This document shows positions 46,001 through 54,002 of a stretch of 64,000 bases of DNA, one piece after another. The stretch comes from Amoebophrya sp. A120 (Eukaryota > Sar > Dinophyceae > Syndiniales > Amoebophryaceae): the NCBI GenBank assembly GCA_905178155.1, contig CAJINV010000001.1, positions 11,639,832 to 11,703,831 of the forward strand. The letters are read 5' to 3'. A model generated the notes under the pieces. That model did no database searches, was not told the origin of the DNA, and saw only the letters and a list, made by a program, of their open reading frames with translations. Position 1 is the stretch's first letter, and every line of letters starts with the position of its first letter. Position numbers and translations under genes: made by a program.

Positions 46001-46447
46001 CTCGTTCGGCTGAACTCTAGCGCCGAAGCCGAACTCTCCCGCTGTCAGAGTCGTGTGTACGATCGCAAGTTTCGCTTCAACCGCGGCCTTTCCTTCGCTC
46101 TCGTCTGGTGTAGCTTTCTTGCTGCCCGAGGAAGAAGCCGCAGCGGTATCGGCGACAACGTGTGGTGGGGGCCAGAACCCAAGAAAGGCGCCATTCTTCA
46201 AGTCGCAGCGAACGAAAAAGGTGGCAGTCGCAGTTTTTGAAGTACCAGTGGACCACTTGCAGAGCCCCAGCTCCCGCTTGGACAGGGAGGCAACGTCGCA
46301 AACGTAAAACAGCTTGTCGGCCCTCTTGCTTTCATCAGCCACGACGCGCGACGGTCCTTCTTGGTCGCTCGCTTGTTCGCCATCATCGGAAAACGCATCC
46401 CCGATGAGCAGACCCGCAGCCAGCTCCTCAACGTATGGGGCAGCCAT
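37019..46447 (-). CDS. Giant RING-finger/ankyrin protein, probable E3 ubiquitin ligase
   Basis: One uninterrupted exon of about 9.4 kb, 3142 residues from the ATG at 46447 (MAAPYVEELAAGLLIGDAF). An ankyrin-like unit (DGETALSYAIRHGLRTIVRD) lies near residue 355. A RING finger begins near residue 1270: CCPICLETL, then CGHRFCRACAFQELVQ, which gives the first Cys pairs and the C-x-H-x2-C-x2-C core. The last Cys pair (CPVCREPLKPG) comes only about 190 residues later, after an acidic insert. Further ankyrin-like units follow (GEALVSLAAACGAVSTLQVL, SPLWFASYFNRQTVLHW, GMTPLQTLV). A long Lys/Glu helix (RAKKAQNAENQKDLQELQKA) lies near residue 2040, an acidic stretch near 2500 and a hydrophilic C-terminus. 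RING proteins pass ubiquitin from E2 to substrate. The split RING could still fold if the insert loops out. No close homologue recognised. The lack of introns contrasts with the neighbours. Confidence 0.7.
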   Translation of the reverse strand: MAAPYVEELAAGLLIGDAFSDDGEQASDQEGPSRVVADESKRADKLFYVCDVASLSKRELGLCKWSTGTSKTATATFFVRCDLKNGAFLGFWPPPHVVADTAAASSSGSKKATPDESEGKAAVEAKLAIVHTTLTAGEFGFGARVQPNEDENSPKNIEQGDSEMLSPAANGANGSNAPVAHHQEAPPQAGAPAVAAENNAGGDVSSAGNNTDYPGDRAKTTKKVDRVLEGAVDPWSWRLLAYGAAVTGSTSLLSDCVYGKKISAQDRDDFYDYTLLSVGVVAEKTQIVEFFAHDLLGYHCEHIELPPERNMTTLEGRVLITHLACVLFAAENSFDGETALSYAIRHGLRTIVRDILTSYEMVKCTRMLHYIKLGAETTWRAETATGTSSSHPSKQAEKNRWVTLERDRTTEEDRKKAQELQKRFASGVEVETTGSKAQEQHTIHTEPLLRALYDLLADPSRRSLRMRRLVFPLMRVLQIGNTVCCSNKDDPSACLYDLTKLQGYFSAIGGGAPWWGPVIATVPRFLLPGSGSPSKKRSMPASSTNLVAAAEYEAEVDFADTISRLESESFKRFCNNSVWRRCVSLANHANGWSPEDVYEEIGGELDFMGRQRALMNEFVVRFCSKAVAMGATDALLWFARKVAPVLDVPIRSSLVLSLQENKLRGNKINLGESAILGVTDIHPENAATVAFELAGMLGLANPEQAASARKSDEKFFEELFYSGTWKGKTSFQAKGLAAEEKMLKMRKKQAKIVSASPSAIGSYENFSLEQLNNNYTCKSLPDLVKVTNHSIDSEMVTATGRKLSDVSAAVQRREAKAAAASRGRGTAKKFKTAEARLQALLKDLHAKDGDGHDAARRELLHTALQRVTEDIRDSTAALQDLFDTPTPTTVWSAFLRCYKEEEKRRGVYHSIVSKIRDSTFGYRTVAVFESMVYPSLDFERVDLHMSGLRSRAAFGVRRRLARLLHPEGVQLHEKVDKRAIFLASKTTEGTITVRGVKVPVTENTSEKFKTSLLAEMERERLKLLETISRNLLLVPRRWRPRKLRKFPYDGFVIAAGDSSGEDDFCSDSEDESKFSLVTMRKMNPVENADRRYREVLAWHKANFVAPDVAKIYRVKPMKEAVADLFRLYLQQSLALAAVTSVQDEENEQQSDAGPAPKRTKNCRTTPAQMKKKSRSSTSFAQPTTEIVKQFKMTRAGIMFEDLPRLFLLLTIDHHAFFRWAIQEKWIDLSTEIIPKNFYEEEVEDGGEHSERQARMADHNKGTNSETEEHCCPICLETLTEKNQYRALCGHRFCRACAFQELVQPCALDKNGIVWEVTNQITTVEADGTKKKTVTLKRIGKDGLGDYGEDDGADEQQQALENEAQGQEAAPAALNVEAANNDMQVEDAGAGPAVVAEAVLGQDEAAAVVVQPPDAPVENEFEFYDIDYLDDALPARPIRSRTLAFFYLPREQKNESGSGPGNKKCPVCREPLKPGSLSDAFALQLLVSGIWRSRRETQRLQPFPAVSLCSKVEGGNAPVTPGTTLGEALVSLAAACGAVSTLQVLLEEGEDTIRSCSAGASCAKASTQNNNKCCLAADSAREMCCGASPLWFASYFNRQTVLHWWTHWARKDQNAGGKYVTTDRLRESFVALHSAPSTEAILDPSAILERRGKVVTYCGAVLSSTGMTPLQTLVMPRKSKESVVRADLALDYYALALGKPVASTLRDGDRNKKQAVSGGEQLVPWWVSYIDETSTDQKIPNIPETMPDTLIEVVSRVHELSSSSSSHPPFRQTESLRRWNRLLSCLSNAEKVREELQQAAGQYAMSWPQENPLFLWSYHLAKAQPAGLGAVFPKEFNLWSMMLQRKPATDLLQVIDAAKILHQVGDIFQEAGESKWTLQAYSFCSFLLVLLTNPAPQNGKLLRLLVEQRSSTFSKALKECGGVLSEMLVREIRDHMEQAKDDEFTEELALLKKVNKFAGHTLAVFTDTPVVAIYRFLVLLAVLGQPRCRDQVADLLIGKTGAGGRLLQEQRRRTLQMEEQERAKKAQNAENQKDLQELQKAQYEARCRQIYLSAKQRFQDIEAEALAGLPAASATLLKDLRAVSQILLRRRALRCAGYPSAARIAHDWQSFDMGATTTEYGFQRLVCLILLDESELAASLVQEVQSSRSTEKSSSSTLLPREQTHETAPPDPSASPSSPPAKKRKLDDASASSSKPHATGGDAEDPLLSFAEMTARGWDRKRIEKSVSHYIGRPLQNLDAAFRKKVFARETIAQLADLTLDDSKSTSASSTGPGASSADKGHDHFGSLIVNLVDFPTRILKSRSISYSAQKHEGLVGRKISRDIQNLIHKYDIDCERDCGPDCAGVLNGTPRAQKKKAEELWRTLGGEESKKKKLAATSYLDAYAAARRRKVSSLGFLLRQRRFEQAEMLFDLERARDVARPPKSPEAKAEAAEQKKKKTKLRKMKRREKRDAAADVRRQRGVPMGEGANTATGEREDPTKTHTEDAEAAPPARRPRLMSPGFVSDDSDAEEVYSAAEDTDEADGQSEDSTDDEDKEHYPPWRDVTEYMPMRYRKGWRDRVWYERVLDTYLYEEVVCEQLLKKDAALMGLSPAQGKQIQSELEWIADYLAKTVQIGMLSFAPVAKSSEGTASTRPYCLWTDYSFVHGGLGLGGRYSREGEPLFIFFWQLILQSEQRDGMHSRLAGLDSGRRDLTFSYGSENEECSSLYFRYNPDCKVLEEEFGRGDQRLGVMLKELRKSAGANKKKCAASAGAEEETKPRAKQATLGDDELFLAVHVARLMKEKREAERIRLANFFSLMQFVGKKIVQVGGKMALLTIGIQRYLDGDDAASNGSVDESNLALLWRLLPRTVRQDGKVPVALLLRVVVLLLELLSEPVDATSFEEPTSSPEGRHSDERSFWEEKSESKQLLPLVLTRSLHDGDVEETHFLPRYPQKQFQTPGERILYLDSRFSPVQPRYEDYMWSQTDSEAHQDPHRLLVSQLLSPEDDSEGHWKQWAERETRSGRSPVPDPNFTHYWTGENEPSFWTLEKLEEAARDIQDLVSSTNVKTTPAATASSKTSSSILTDKQDFTLTAAFAVRFLVLRCGLDVQHLAIDELHPDGSDGHGKQLAYEDSQSAKQMTRAELEQLRMLQWQQPRKRTYYL

Positions 46448-47169
46448 GATGTTTGCTCGGCGCTCTAAGTGTCTGCGAATCTGGTCCACGATTGATTCTA
46501 CAACGATTGTGACACCGTCATATCGTAAAAATAGGAATTTTTCCTCTGTCTCTGACCTTGTATAGCCGGTTATTGAGTGAGTAAGTAAGTATTTCCGGAG
46601 TTTCTTTCTGAAAGTTTTCTTTCTGAAAGTAGTAGAGGTATGTGAAATTCGCCACGTGTCCTGGTATGTTGGAACTTCAACTTTTCACCTTTGAGATAGT
46701 CATAATCTTTGTTGTTGTTCCGCATGAGCTTACTAGCAAGAACCTTTTTGTATTTCCACTGCAATGCTGTTGAATTGGTAGAGTGAAATAACATTGATTC
46801 CGGACAGGAGGCGCACAACCGATCGAGAAAAAAGGAGCGAAAAAATTTCTGCTCAGCGATTTGGGTTCTGACCGATTATAGCAGGGTCAACAATACTGCG
46901 CACCGATATGTGTGGAGGAAGAGCAGAACCGAATCGATTTTCGTATCTATTTAGAGAGTTACGTACATTTTCACTAGCATCCGAACACCGGCACCCGATT
47001 ATTTTGAGTAACCATTTTAGAACAGTATGTAGATTCCGATCGATTTTGTCCTCGACCAGACGGTTTTCGGCGCAATTCTTAACAAAGGATCTCAGAACCA
47101 TCACCATGCAGTCGTGCGCTTTGAAATTTTGCTCTATTTCTTCGTCCCTCTGGTCTGTATCATCTGCCA
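46448..47169. other. Intergenic region with coding-like open frame
   Basis: The minus strand stays open from 47392 to 46853 in one frame and reads protein-like segments (LLVADDTDQRDEEIEQNF, MVMVLRSFVKNCAENRLVED). It overlaps the end of the upstream gene in another frame, and I could not link it in phase to any exon. A GTATGT donor-like site lies near 47263. It may be an alternative 3' exon or chance. Confidence 0.25.
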
Positions 47170-49015
47170 CTAGGAGTACTTTGGACCAATCTTCTGCGAC
47201 TTTCGGTAGCGACTCTTGTAGACCGTTCTTGCGCAGTTTGTGTGGCCGTCCGTTGGGTAGACATACCGGCCAATCTTTGCCCGTTTCAGGCGGTACTTGA
47301 GCATCATCACCTTCTTGATGTTCCATTCCGGCATGTGTCGGTGCAACTTGCGCTTTACCCCGTTTGCATCCCGGTTCGAGCGCCCAAACCACGTCTTGCT
47401 TGGCATTGCGGGTCGGAGCACAAAGCTATTTTGTGACGCTGCGTCCGGAAAATTTTGTTTGTCCCTGTCGTAGTCATTTTTACCCCGATCACGAGGATGG
47501 GCTAGCTCCGGCCGCTGGAGATCATTTGCTTCTCTTTTGTACAGGGTCTCTTTCCCAACATTGGGGAAACCGAAGTACTCTTGCACGACAGCCGGACCGG
47601 TCAAAAGCATCGCGTACTTGCCCAACGCCTTTGTCTCAAATTCAGGTGACACGTGCTTTGCTTTCAGGGATTGCGTTGCTATGGTCCCCGCTTCCGGCGT
47701 GTAGAACCATTTGCAGAACGGGCGGGGCAGCTTCTGCTCCAGTGGCTTTCGTGAGTCAGCCGCCTGCGCAGCGCGGTCTAGTTCGTTTACGGCGACAAGG
47801 CGCAGCGAGCCATCTGCCGACGCTTTCTGCAACATCTTTCCCGTTTTCTCACCACAAACTTTCACAGCGTGTTGGGAAAAGCTCGTAGTTGGCCTGCTGC
47901 TAGTACTGGAAAACTCGGTTCTTTGTCTACCACCATGCGCACCTGCACTGCTCGCGTTGCAAAACACCACGGTCGGCTCTGCGACGGTATCGAGAACGCC
48001 TTTCATCTGCAAATAGCGGAGCCGGGGACTAGCGGTGCTGCGCCAAGCCGCGCTCGCGTTATTCGCCGCATCCAACTCGCCACCCTGACTGCAGGAAGGC
48101 AAAACGCGGGCGCCCGCGAGCAGTGGCACCAGCCCACCGTCAACCACGGCTTCGCAGTCGAACGAGCGCACGACATCGTCTGAGGCAAAGCGCCAAAGCG
48201 TTTGCGCGATGCGGATGCGTTCGCGCAGATTTGCGAACGACACCACAGCGGGCAAGCTGCTTCCCACACCGTACAGGTGAAAGGCTGGCTCGCTTTCGCA
48301 GTTGCGCGACGTAACTGTTTCATGTTCAAATCCATTTAGCTTAGTCGGAAGACAATAAAATCTCAGTCTTTACTGTATTTTGAAAGATTTTTATGATGTA
48401 GCTCTCACTCTGTCGACTTCAAAATAAACTACTCTATTGATTTCCAAAGATCATACTCATTTTCCGCAGCTCCGTCGCAAGCATTCCGGACTCGAGCGTG
48501 TCGTGGGGCGGAAAGTATCTTTCTATTTGGTCGTGTGCGACCGCGCAATTTCGGGCAACCTGCCGCGCCCGGCATTCCAGGTGAGAGACGACGAGGTGAC
48601 ATCGCGACAGAGCAATCCGATCCGCGATCTCCTCCTCTTCTTTTAGTATGCTCGTGTCAATTGGAATGACACAGCATCCCTGCGACCAGAGGTAGGCTGA
48701 CACCGGCAAAATTTCCACGACGGAACCACAAACAGCAACGCGGCGCTGGTCCACTTGCTGATGTTGCGCTTGGGAAATCAAGGTTGGCGACGGACGAGCG
48801 CTGCTACAACTGCTGGATGAAGAGGATGGCAAGGAAGACGCGCTGCTGCACGAGGAACTCGTGCTCAAGGATCGATGTCTTCGAGATGCATTGGATGTTA
48901 TAGTACCTGCTCCAGGTGCCGTGGGAAACTTTATTTCCACACATCGACCACTGCCTACGCTCCGTGGCGGTGCAGGAATTCCAATCCGAAGCCGAAGCAA
49001 CGGCTGCGTGGCCAT
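47170..49015 (-). CDS. Degenerate acyl-CoA-synthetase-like (ANL superfamily) protein
   Basis: Exons 49015-48457 and 48314-47170 are joined by a 142-bp GT-AG intron (GTATGA donor), giving 567 residues. The junction is needed because the second exon's frame has no ATG upstream. After a Ser-rich start, residues 90-150 (RVAVCGSVVEILPVSAYLWS, then GCCVIPIDTSILKEEEEIA) follow the ANL pattern in which a side chain pocket strand precedes VPLDPSxxxEE. Later, VVDGGLVPLLAGARVLPS resembles the GLxxxLLAGATVVLLP strand. SPEFETKALGKYAMLLTGPA and VVQEYFGFPN resemble the GELLVRGPxVFxxYW segment of ACSF3/MatB enzymes. The AMP-binding P-loop (SGTTGxPKG) is not recognisable; NASSAGAHGG stands near its place. The expected C-terminal subdomain is replaced by about 100 basic residues. 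If the family call is right the enzyme is probably inactive. Some resemblance of the basic tail to mitochondrial ribosomal proteins was too weak to use. Confidence 0.42.
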
Positions 49016-49569
49016 GGGTGGTGTTGGTGTGTGCCGCCTTATTTCAAACGTGATAGATACGGTGGATGCAGAAATGTTTAAGTGCAGAAGGTGCGGAATA
49101 CTGTAAGCTCCTGATCGATTCGAAAGCAACTTGGGAAAAAAACAGCTCGTGAGGATGCCCCCCAGGAAAAAATGTGTCCAAGTTGGAAACGAGATCAAGA
49201 AACGGCGATATATTGATGATCTCTTTTATGGAGTGAGATGCGCCGTCAAAAGAAAAAACACAAGCCTTGTGATCGACACAGATAAATTACTATTCGGCTG
49301 TTGAAACCGAACATGAGCACGTGCAGCACGAAACAATATTTACCTTTCAACATTTCGTTTGAAGTTTGCAGACAAGAAGAATGGTTGGCATTTTGCAAGC
49401 AATCAAAAACAAAGAACGACGAAAATTCCATCTCACCATTTTCAAGTGAAAAGGTATTCTCGTTACGCGATGAAACCAATGCACGTTTGTTAGTAGTTTG
49501 TGCGAAACGTCCAAAACTAAGTAAGTAAAACCTTTATTCTACTGTACGATCAATAAACTGTTAGCAACT
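49016..49569. other. Intergenic region
   Basis: About 0.55 kb of AT-rich sequence. No exon supported on either strand; the overlapping small frames at 49246-49528 mirror each other. Confidence 0.5.
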
Positions 49570-52500
49570 TCAATCGTCCTCCACCACAGCATCCGGGTGC
49601 GCCTGTCGGAACTCCTGGATTCTCCTCGCCAGCCCTAGATTCGGACGCAGCGTGTTCGGCTGCAGCGGGCGGATCGGTATCGGTAGTTCATCGCCATCTC
49701 CTCGGCGGCGCAGCCGACTGAGGCAGCAGTTGTCTCCCGGATACTCGGTGTAGAAGGAATCGTAGACCACCTCTTCGTGCTGCCCCGGGATGGGCGGCTT
49801 CCCCTTCAGGCGGAACCGCTTCTTGGACAGTTTCGCAAATTCACCCCGCAGCAGCAAGTGCTTTCTGAGCGCGGACAGCTCGTACGAGTGGATCTCTCCG
49901 GGCACGCATACCGGCTCCTCCATGACCTGCAGAGTGATGGGGCAGAGGAAATCCCTCGGAATCTCGCACGGGCGAGGCGTTGCGGGAACGGAATCATTTT
50001 CATCTACCGATCCTGCATTTTGTTCAGTTGCTGGGGGTGCTGCGCTTGCTGCTCTTTCGCGAGCCGCTTCAACAGCCGCTTCGGCAAGACGATTTCTCGA
50101 AGACGCCAACAGCGTGTCCATCACTTTTCCCGTCCACGCTCCGCAATTTGTCGTACTACTGTCAGCACGGCCTCCACACCGAGAAGGAACAGCAGCACCC
50201 GGTCTTCGCCCCGGCTTCGGTTCGCAAAATTTCATGACCAGTTTCCCTAATTTCTTCAGACCTGGAAAACAGGGTCCGCGCTGGTCCCGCTGCTGCCGAA
50301 GCACCGCCTCCACAAACCGCTCGTTTCGCTCATGCTCCTCTCGTCGAATTCGCTCCACATCCACTCCCACCAGTGCGAGAGACGGGTCCTCTAAAAGCGC
50401 TGCGGTCCACCCGTTCCACAATCCTTGCGTTTGCGGCACAAGGTTCCCCAGCAACCGAGCCCGCTCGTCCGTATTGAGAACACTTAGCGGTCCTGGTTGT
50501 GTGGGAACCCCGGTGTTCAACCACGTGACGCGTCGACCATTGGTGTGCAACGTGTCTGATGTCCCGTTGTCTCTGTTGCCCGTGGAGGTCGTAGTTTCTG
50601 GTCCGGGTAAGAGCCCTGGTCCGGTTATGGCGGTGAGGTCAAGCATGGTCGCTATCCGGGGATGCTGCCTGTTTATTACATCCTCCGCTGGTTGCGTCTC
50701 TCCTGCTCGCAAGGCCGTTGTCTGGACCGTGCCACCGGGCGACGTGTTTGATGTAGCTGCGCCCTCTTGATCTCCACCCGTCTGCCCACGCCGCAAATCC
50801 CCGAAGGACGGGAGTGACGGATCTGTTTCTGGACTGCGTTCTGAGATGGGCGACAGTCCGTACTGGCGCTGGCGCTGCTGGAACGCAAACACAAGTGGTC
50901 GCAGCGCGTTCAGCTGAATGTCCAACGCCTGGCCGACCGCGCGCCGAGCATTCACGGCCGCTGCCTCGTCAATGGGATTCAGAGCCGCAAACAGGTCGGG
51001 GTTGGATAGTTGGCGCATTTGGTGCGTGTATTCACGGATCTGGTCCAGTACCCGCGCACGTTCCTGAAATCCATCGGGGCGCATCGCGGCAACCACCACT
51101 CCAAGCTGTAGTGGCGGTGGAGGATTTGGGGCAAACAAATCTGCAACCATGAGCAATGCCCGGTTGAAGCTTACGACGAGCCTCACAATCTCGCGAGCAT
51201 TCATCACGTCATACGGCATTTCCGAACGAGCGACCTCCTCCTCCTGCGCGGACGCAGTTGTCGCGGGATTGTGCACCTCGTAGCCGTGCTCTGCCGCTGC
51301 TTGCTGCATGGCCGCCGCCTGAATCGTCCTTTGGAGAACTGGCTGCGGATTGGTGTAAACGCGGTGCCGCAGCGGCGTGCCGGCCTCAGGATGCCAATCC
51401 GGACTCGCCGAAGCCAAACCGTTCAGGACCGGGAACTGAAAGGAGGTGACTCGGTTTGGTTCCCCCTCGCCTGGAAGTAGCGCCGGGTGATTCGGGTCGG
51501 GGGCGCCTGCAGGCACCATGATCGTCCGCCGTACAACTCGAGGAGGTTGGGTTGGCAGGGTTCTCGCGTCCACCGGGGACGCTTGGCTGCCTGCCGTAGT
51601 AGTTGTAAAAACCCGTTGCGGCACCAGTAAATGAGTGTCAGTACCATCCTCATTCGCATCGGCTGGCGAATTGTTTGGTGTGAAAGTTGTTGGCGAAGTC
51701 TGGGCCCACCAAGCGCTCGCTACTACCTGTTCCATGGAATCGTCTGCATGTTGCTCATCGCGGTGTACGTCGTCTGCTGGCGGCAGCGCAAATGGGTTTG
51801 CTGCAGAAGCGTATGGCTTTGCCCCGGGTGGGGCACTCCCTGGCGTTTGCACCGTTCGCCGACGGACAACGGGCGACGCGGCCGCCGGATCTGCCAGCGG
51901 CGTTGCCGGCGCGCTTTGCACATTCGGGGGCTCGACCCTTTGAAACACGATGCGACTCGGCGATAGCGGTTGGAGATGGCTCGGACCCTGGGTCGAACGG
52001 CTTGTCGCGACCGGGGACTCCGGTACGCCGCGGTTCGAGCGGCCGAACGGCCTTCTCGTCGAGGAATCGCGCGGACTGTAGTCGGGGCTAGGTGGTGGAA
52101 CTCGAATCCCAGACACATTCTGCCTGGATGTGCTTCGCTGTACCATGTTCGGACTTTGGCTGTGCGATGCGGGTGGGGGTACTGGCGGCGCCTCGAATGG
52201 ATTGGTGTAACGCCCGGTGCGAAAAGATCCACCCGCAAATTCGCCTGCTGCACTTGTTGGCGACGAGCTGCCGCCGGTACTGCTTCTTGTGCGTGGCATG
52301 AGCGGTAAAATAGGCCCCTCTGGTACCTGTGCGGGTGCTTCATCGGCGAGCGTTGCCCCACCAGATGATGTTCGTTGTGGAACAACAGCACCCAGGCGTG
52401 GCGTTGTAGTACTTGGCGTTGCAGCCGCTGACGCGCCTCTCCTCGGCGTTCGTGCTCGCAGTTCCGCCTCCGTAGGAGACCTCAGATGCTGCTGCAATCC

Positions 52501-52767
52501 CGTGAAAGAGTCAAAGGACGTAGACCACGTCGCAGGGCTGGAATCTGCATCCGCTGAGGACAGGCCAGTGTCGGAAGACCGGCCGCCTTGCAGAAATTCC
52601 TGGGCGTTACTTTCCAGCACGGGCTGTACATAGGCTGCATAATCCCCCGCGTCAACGCGGGCCGAGGCACGTGACAAAAGCGAAAGGCTGGCAGCAAGAA
52701 ACGCAAACCGCAGCCCCTGAAACGAACGGGGCAGTTGTAATATACAAAACGCAAACAACGATGACAT
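49570..52767 (-). CDS. U-box protein with N-terminal signal sequence
   Basis: A single exon of 1065 residues from the ATG at 52767 to a TGA stop. The N-terminus MSSLFAFCILQLPRSFQ with LRFAFLAASLSLLSRASA looks like a signal peptide or signal anchor. About 800 residues of Pro/Ser/Thr/Arg/Gln-rich disordered sequence follow. Within it a helical stretch near residues 540-660 (IVRLVVSFNRALLMVADLFA, RARVLDQIREYTHQMRQLSN) could be folded. At the C-terminus is a U-box: IPRDFLCPITLQVMEEPVCV, IHSYELSALRKHLLLRG, then after an insert of about 55 residues PIRPLQPNTLRPNLGLARRI with the expected QEF helix. U-box proteins are ubiquitin ligases that work in the cytosol, so a targeting signal on one is unexpected. 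Either it is membrane-anchored with a cytosolic U-box, or the signal call is wrong. The insert between the two U-box halves is unusual. Confidence 0.72.
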   Translation of the reverse strand: MSSLFAFCILQLPRSFQGLRFAFLAASLSLLSRASARVDAGDYAAYVQPVLESNAQEFLQGGRSSDTGLSSADADSSPATWSTSFDSFTGLQQHLRSPTEAELRARTPRRGASAAATPSTTTPRLGAVVPQRTSSGGATLADEAPAQVPEGPILPLMPRTRSSTGGSSSPTSAAGEFAGGSFRTGRYTNPFEAPPVPPPASHSQSPNMVQRSTSRQNVSGIRVPPPSPDYSPRDSSTRRPFGRSNRGVPESPVATSRSTQGPSHLQPLSPSRIVFQRVEPPNVQSAPATPLADPAAASPVVRRRTVQTPGSAPPGAKPYASAANPFALPPADDVHRDEQHADDSMEQVVASAWWAQTSPTTFTPNNSPADANEDGTDTHLLVPQRVFTTTTAGSQASPVDARTLPTQPPRVVRRTIMVPAGAPDPNHPALLPGEGEPNRVTSFQFPVLNGLASASPDWHPEAGTPLRHRVYTNPQPVLQRTIQAAAMQQAAAEHGYEVHNPATTASAQEEEVARSEMPYDVMNAREIVRLVVSFNRALLMVADLFAPNPPPPLQLGVVVAAMRPDGFQERARVLDQIREYTHQMRQLSNPDLFAALNPIDEAAAVNARRAVGQALDIQLNALRPLVFAFQQRQRQYGLSPISERSPETDPSLPSFGDLRRGQTGGDQEGAATSNTSPGGTVQTTALRAGETQPAEDVINRQHPRIATMLDLTAITGPGLLPGPETTTSTGNRDNGTSDTLHTNGRRVTWLNTGVPTQPGPLSVLNTDERARLLGNLVPQTQGLWNGWTAALLEDPSLALVGVDVERIRREEHERNERFVEAVLRQQRDQRGPCFPGLKKLGKLVMKFCEPKPGRRPGAAVPSRCGGRADSSTTNCGAWTGKVMDTLLASSRNRLAEAAVEAARERAASAAPPATEQNAGSVDENDSVPATPRPCEIPRDFLCPITLQVMEEPVCVPGEIHSYELSALRKHLLLRGEFAKLSKKRFRLKGKPPIPGQHEEVVYDSFYTEYPGDNCCLSRLRRRGDGDELPIPIRPLQPNTLRPNLGLARRIQEFRQAHPDAVVEDD

Positions 52768-54002
52768 CCTCTCCTGCTCTACTGTACTGGTCACCAAAAA
52801 CCGGCCCCGTGAAGTCTGTCAACAAAGTGGATAGTGTCTTTGCAGTGGTAGTGCAAAAGTTCAATCAAGATACTTATCATGAAAAAGTGGTTTGAGCCGT
52901 GGCGCAAAAATCGTTTCTTAGCTTGATGCGAAAAACTAAAACCGAAGGAACGCCGATTTGCAGATTTGCCTCGCCAGTTGCGGAGGAGAAAGAGCGACCC
53001 TCTTTAGGCACGTTTATTCCTTTATTGTGATGACTCTATCGACATCCACAGAAAATTCAGTTTCCAAGCTTCGTGTCTCTTGAAAAAAACGAATGATGTC
53101 ATTGAGAGTTGTTGAAGCACTACTCTTTCCCTTTATTTCGCTTCATGACTTTCTTCGTATCTGCAGCCTGTGACCGTCACAATATGATATTTATCGCTAT
53201 ATCCAGTGTTACGACGAAACAGAAACGAGTTGACTGTTGATGCTATCTTCGAGTTGCAACAGCTCTTCTGCAGCAGCTCTACAACATGGCATAGAAACTT
53301 AGATAAATCAGCCTGGATGCCGAGAGGAAAAGAGTGAAACTACTTGGAAAAAATCATAAAGCCCTGGAGTAAACCTTCACACAGAAATTCCAGGGGCGCC
53401 TTTGTTTTCCCTGTGTTCTAGGTGTTACTTACTAACTTACGTTGATTTTCTCTCGCAAAGCTGGTGCAACAAAGAAACTGGGCGTGTTACAACTTACTTG
53501 TCAGGTCTGATCGGAACGTGGAAATGATGCCAACCAAAAGATAACAGGCCTGCCAAACACAGTCCCTTCCTTCCAAACGTGGAATTTACATCTTTCTTGA
53601 TTGGCCAAGGAGCAGTGTGAAGTACAACAAACTAGACTTTAAAGTATTCAAAAAGTTAAAGTAGTTCTCGATCTCGAAAACGAACCATTTGTGATAAGGA
53701 AGAACTGAAGCTCGTTTTCTCGAGTACATAAAAAATGAGGTGATGCTACCGTTTCTCGAGTCACCATGTCGTTTTTTTGGCTTTCTATACCTAACCAATT
53801 CAGGGGATTTCTCTATTGTTACACTATTTTGGTGGATAATGCTTGCGCGCCAAACCGGGGACGAGAGCCGTTCAAATGCCCGGCACATCAAAGTGATTGA
53901 CAGAGCGCTGGAAAAAAAGTTGATATTAACAATTCGTGCACCACTCCCTCGCCTAGAAATTAGTCCGGGCTTCTACGTTGCTACCCTACACCTGGCGGGA
54001 GC
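52768..54002. other. Intergenic region
   Basis: About 1.2 kb, AT-rich, covering the U-box gene leader and the SET gene 3' flank. Plus frame 53740-54219 and minus frame 53586-53891 are unsupported. No RNA gene or repeat recognised. Confidence 0.5.

Noticed and set aside
37019-46489. Start at 46489
   Set aside because: The codon there is GTG. The first ATG in frame is 46447. The same correction was made for the GCDH, U-box, PA14, ANL and Cys/His genes.
46853-47392. Separate gene from the coding-like minus frame
   Set aside because: It overlaps the ANL-like gene's end and no start, splice or family supports it. Kept only as a note.
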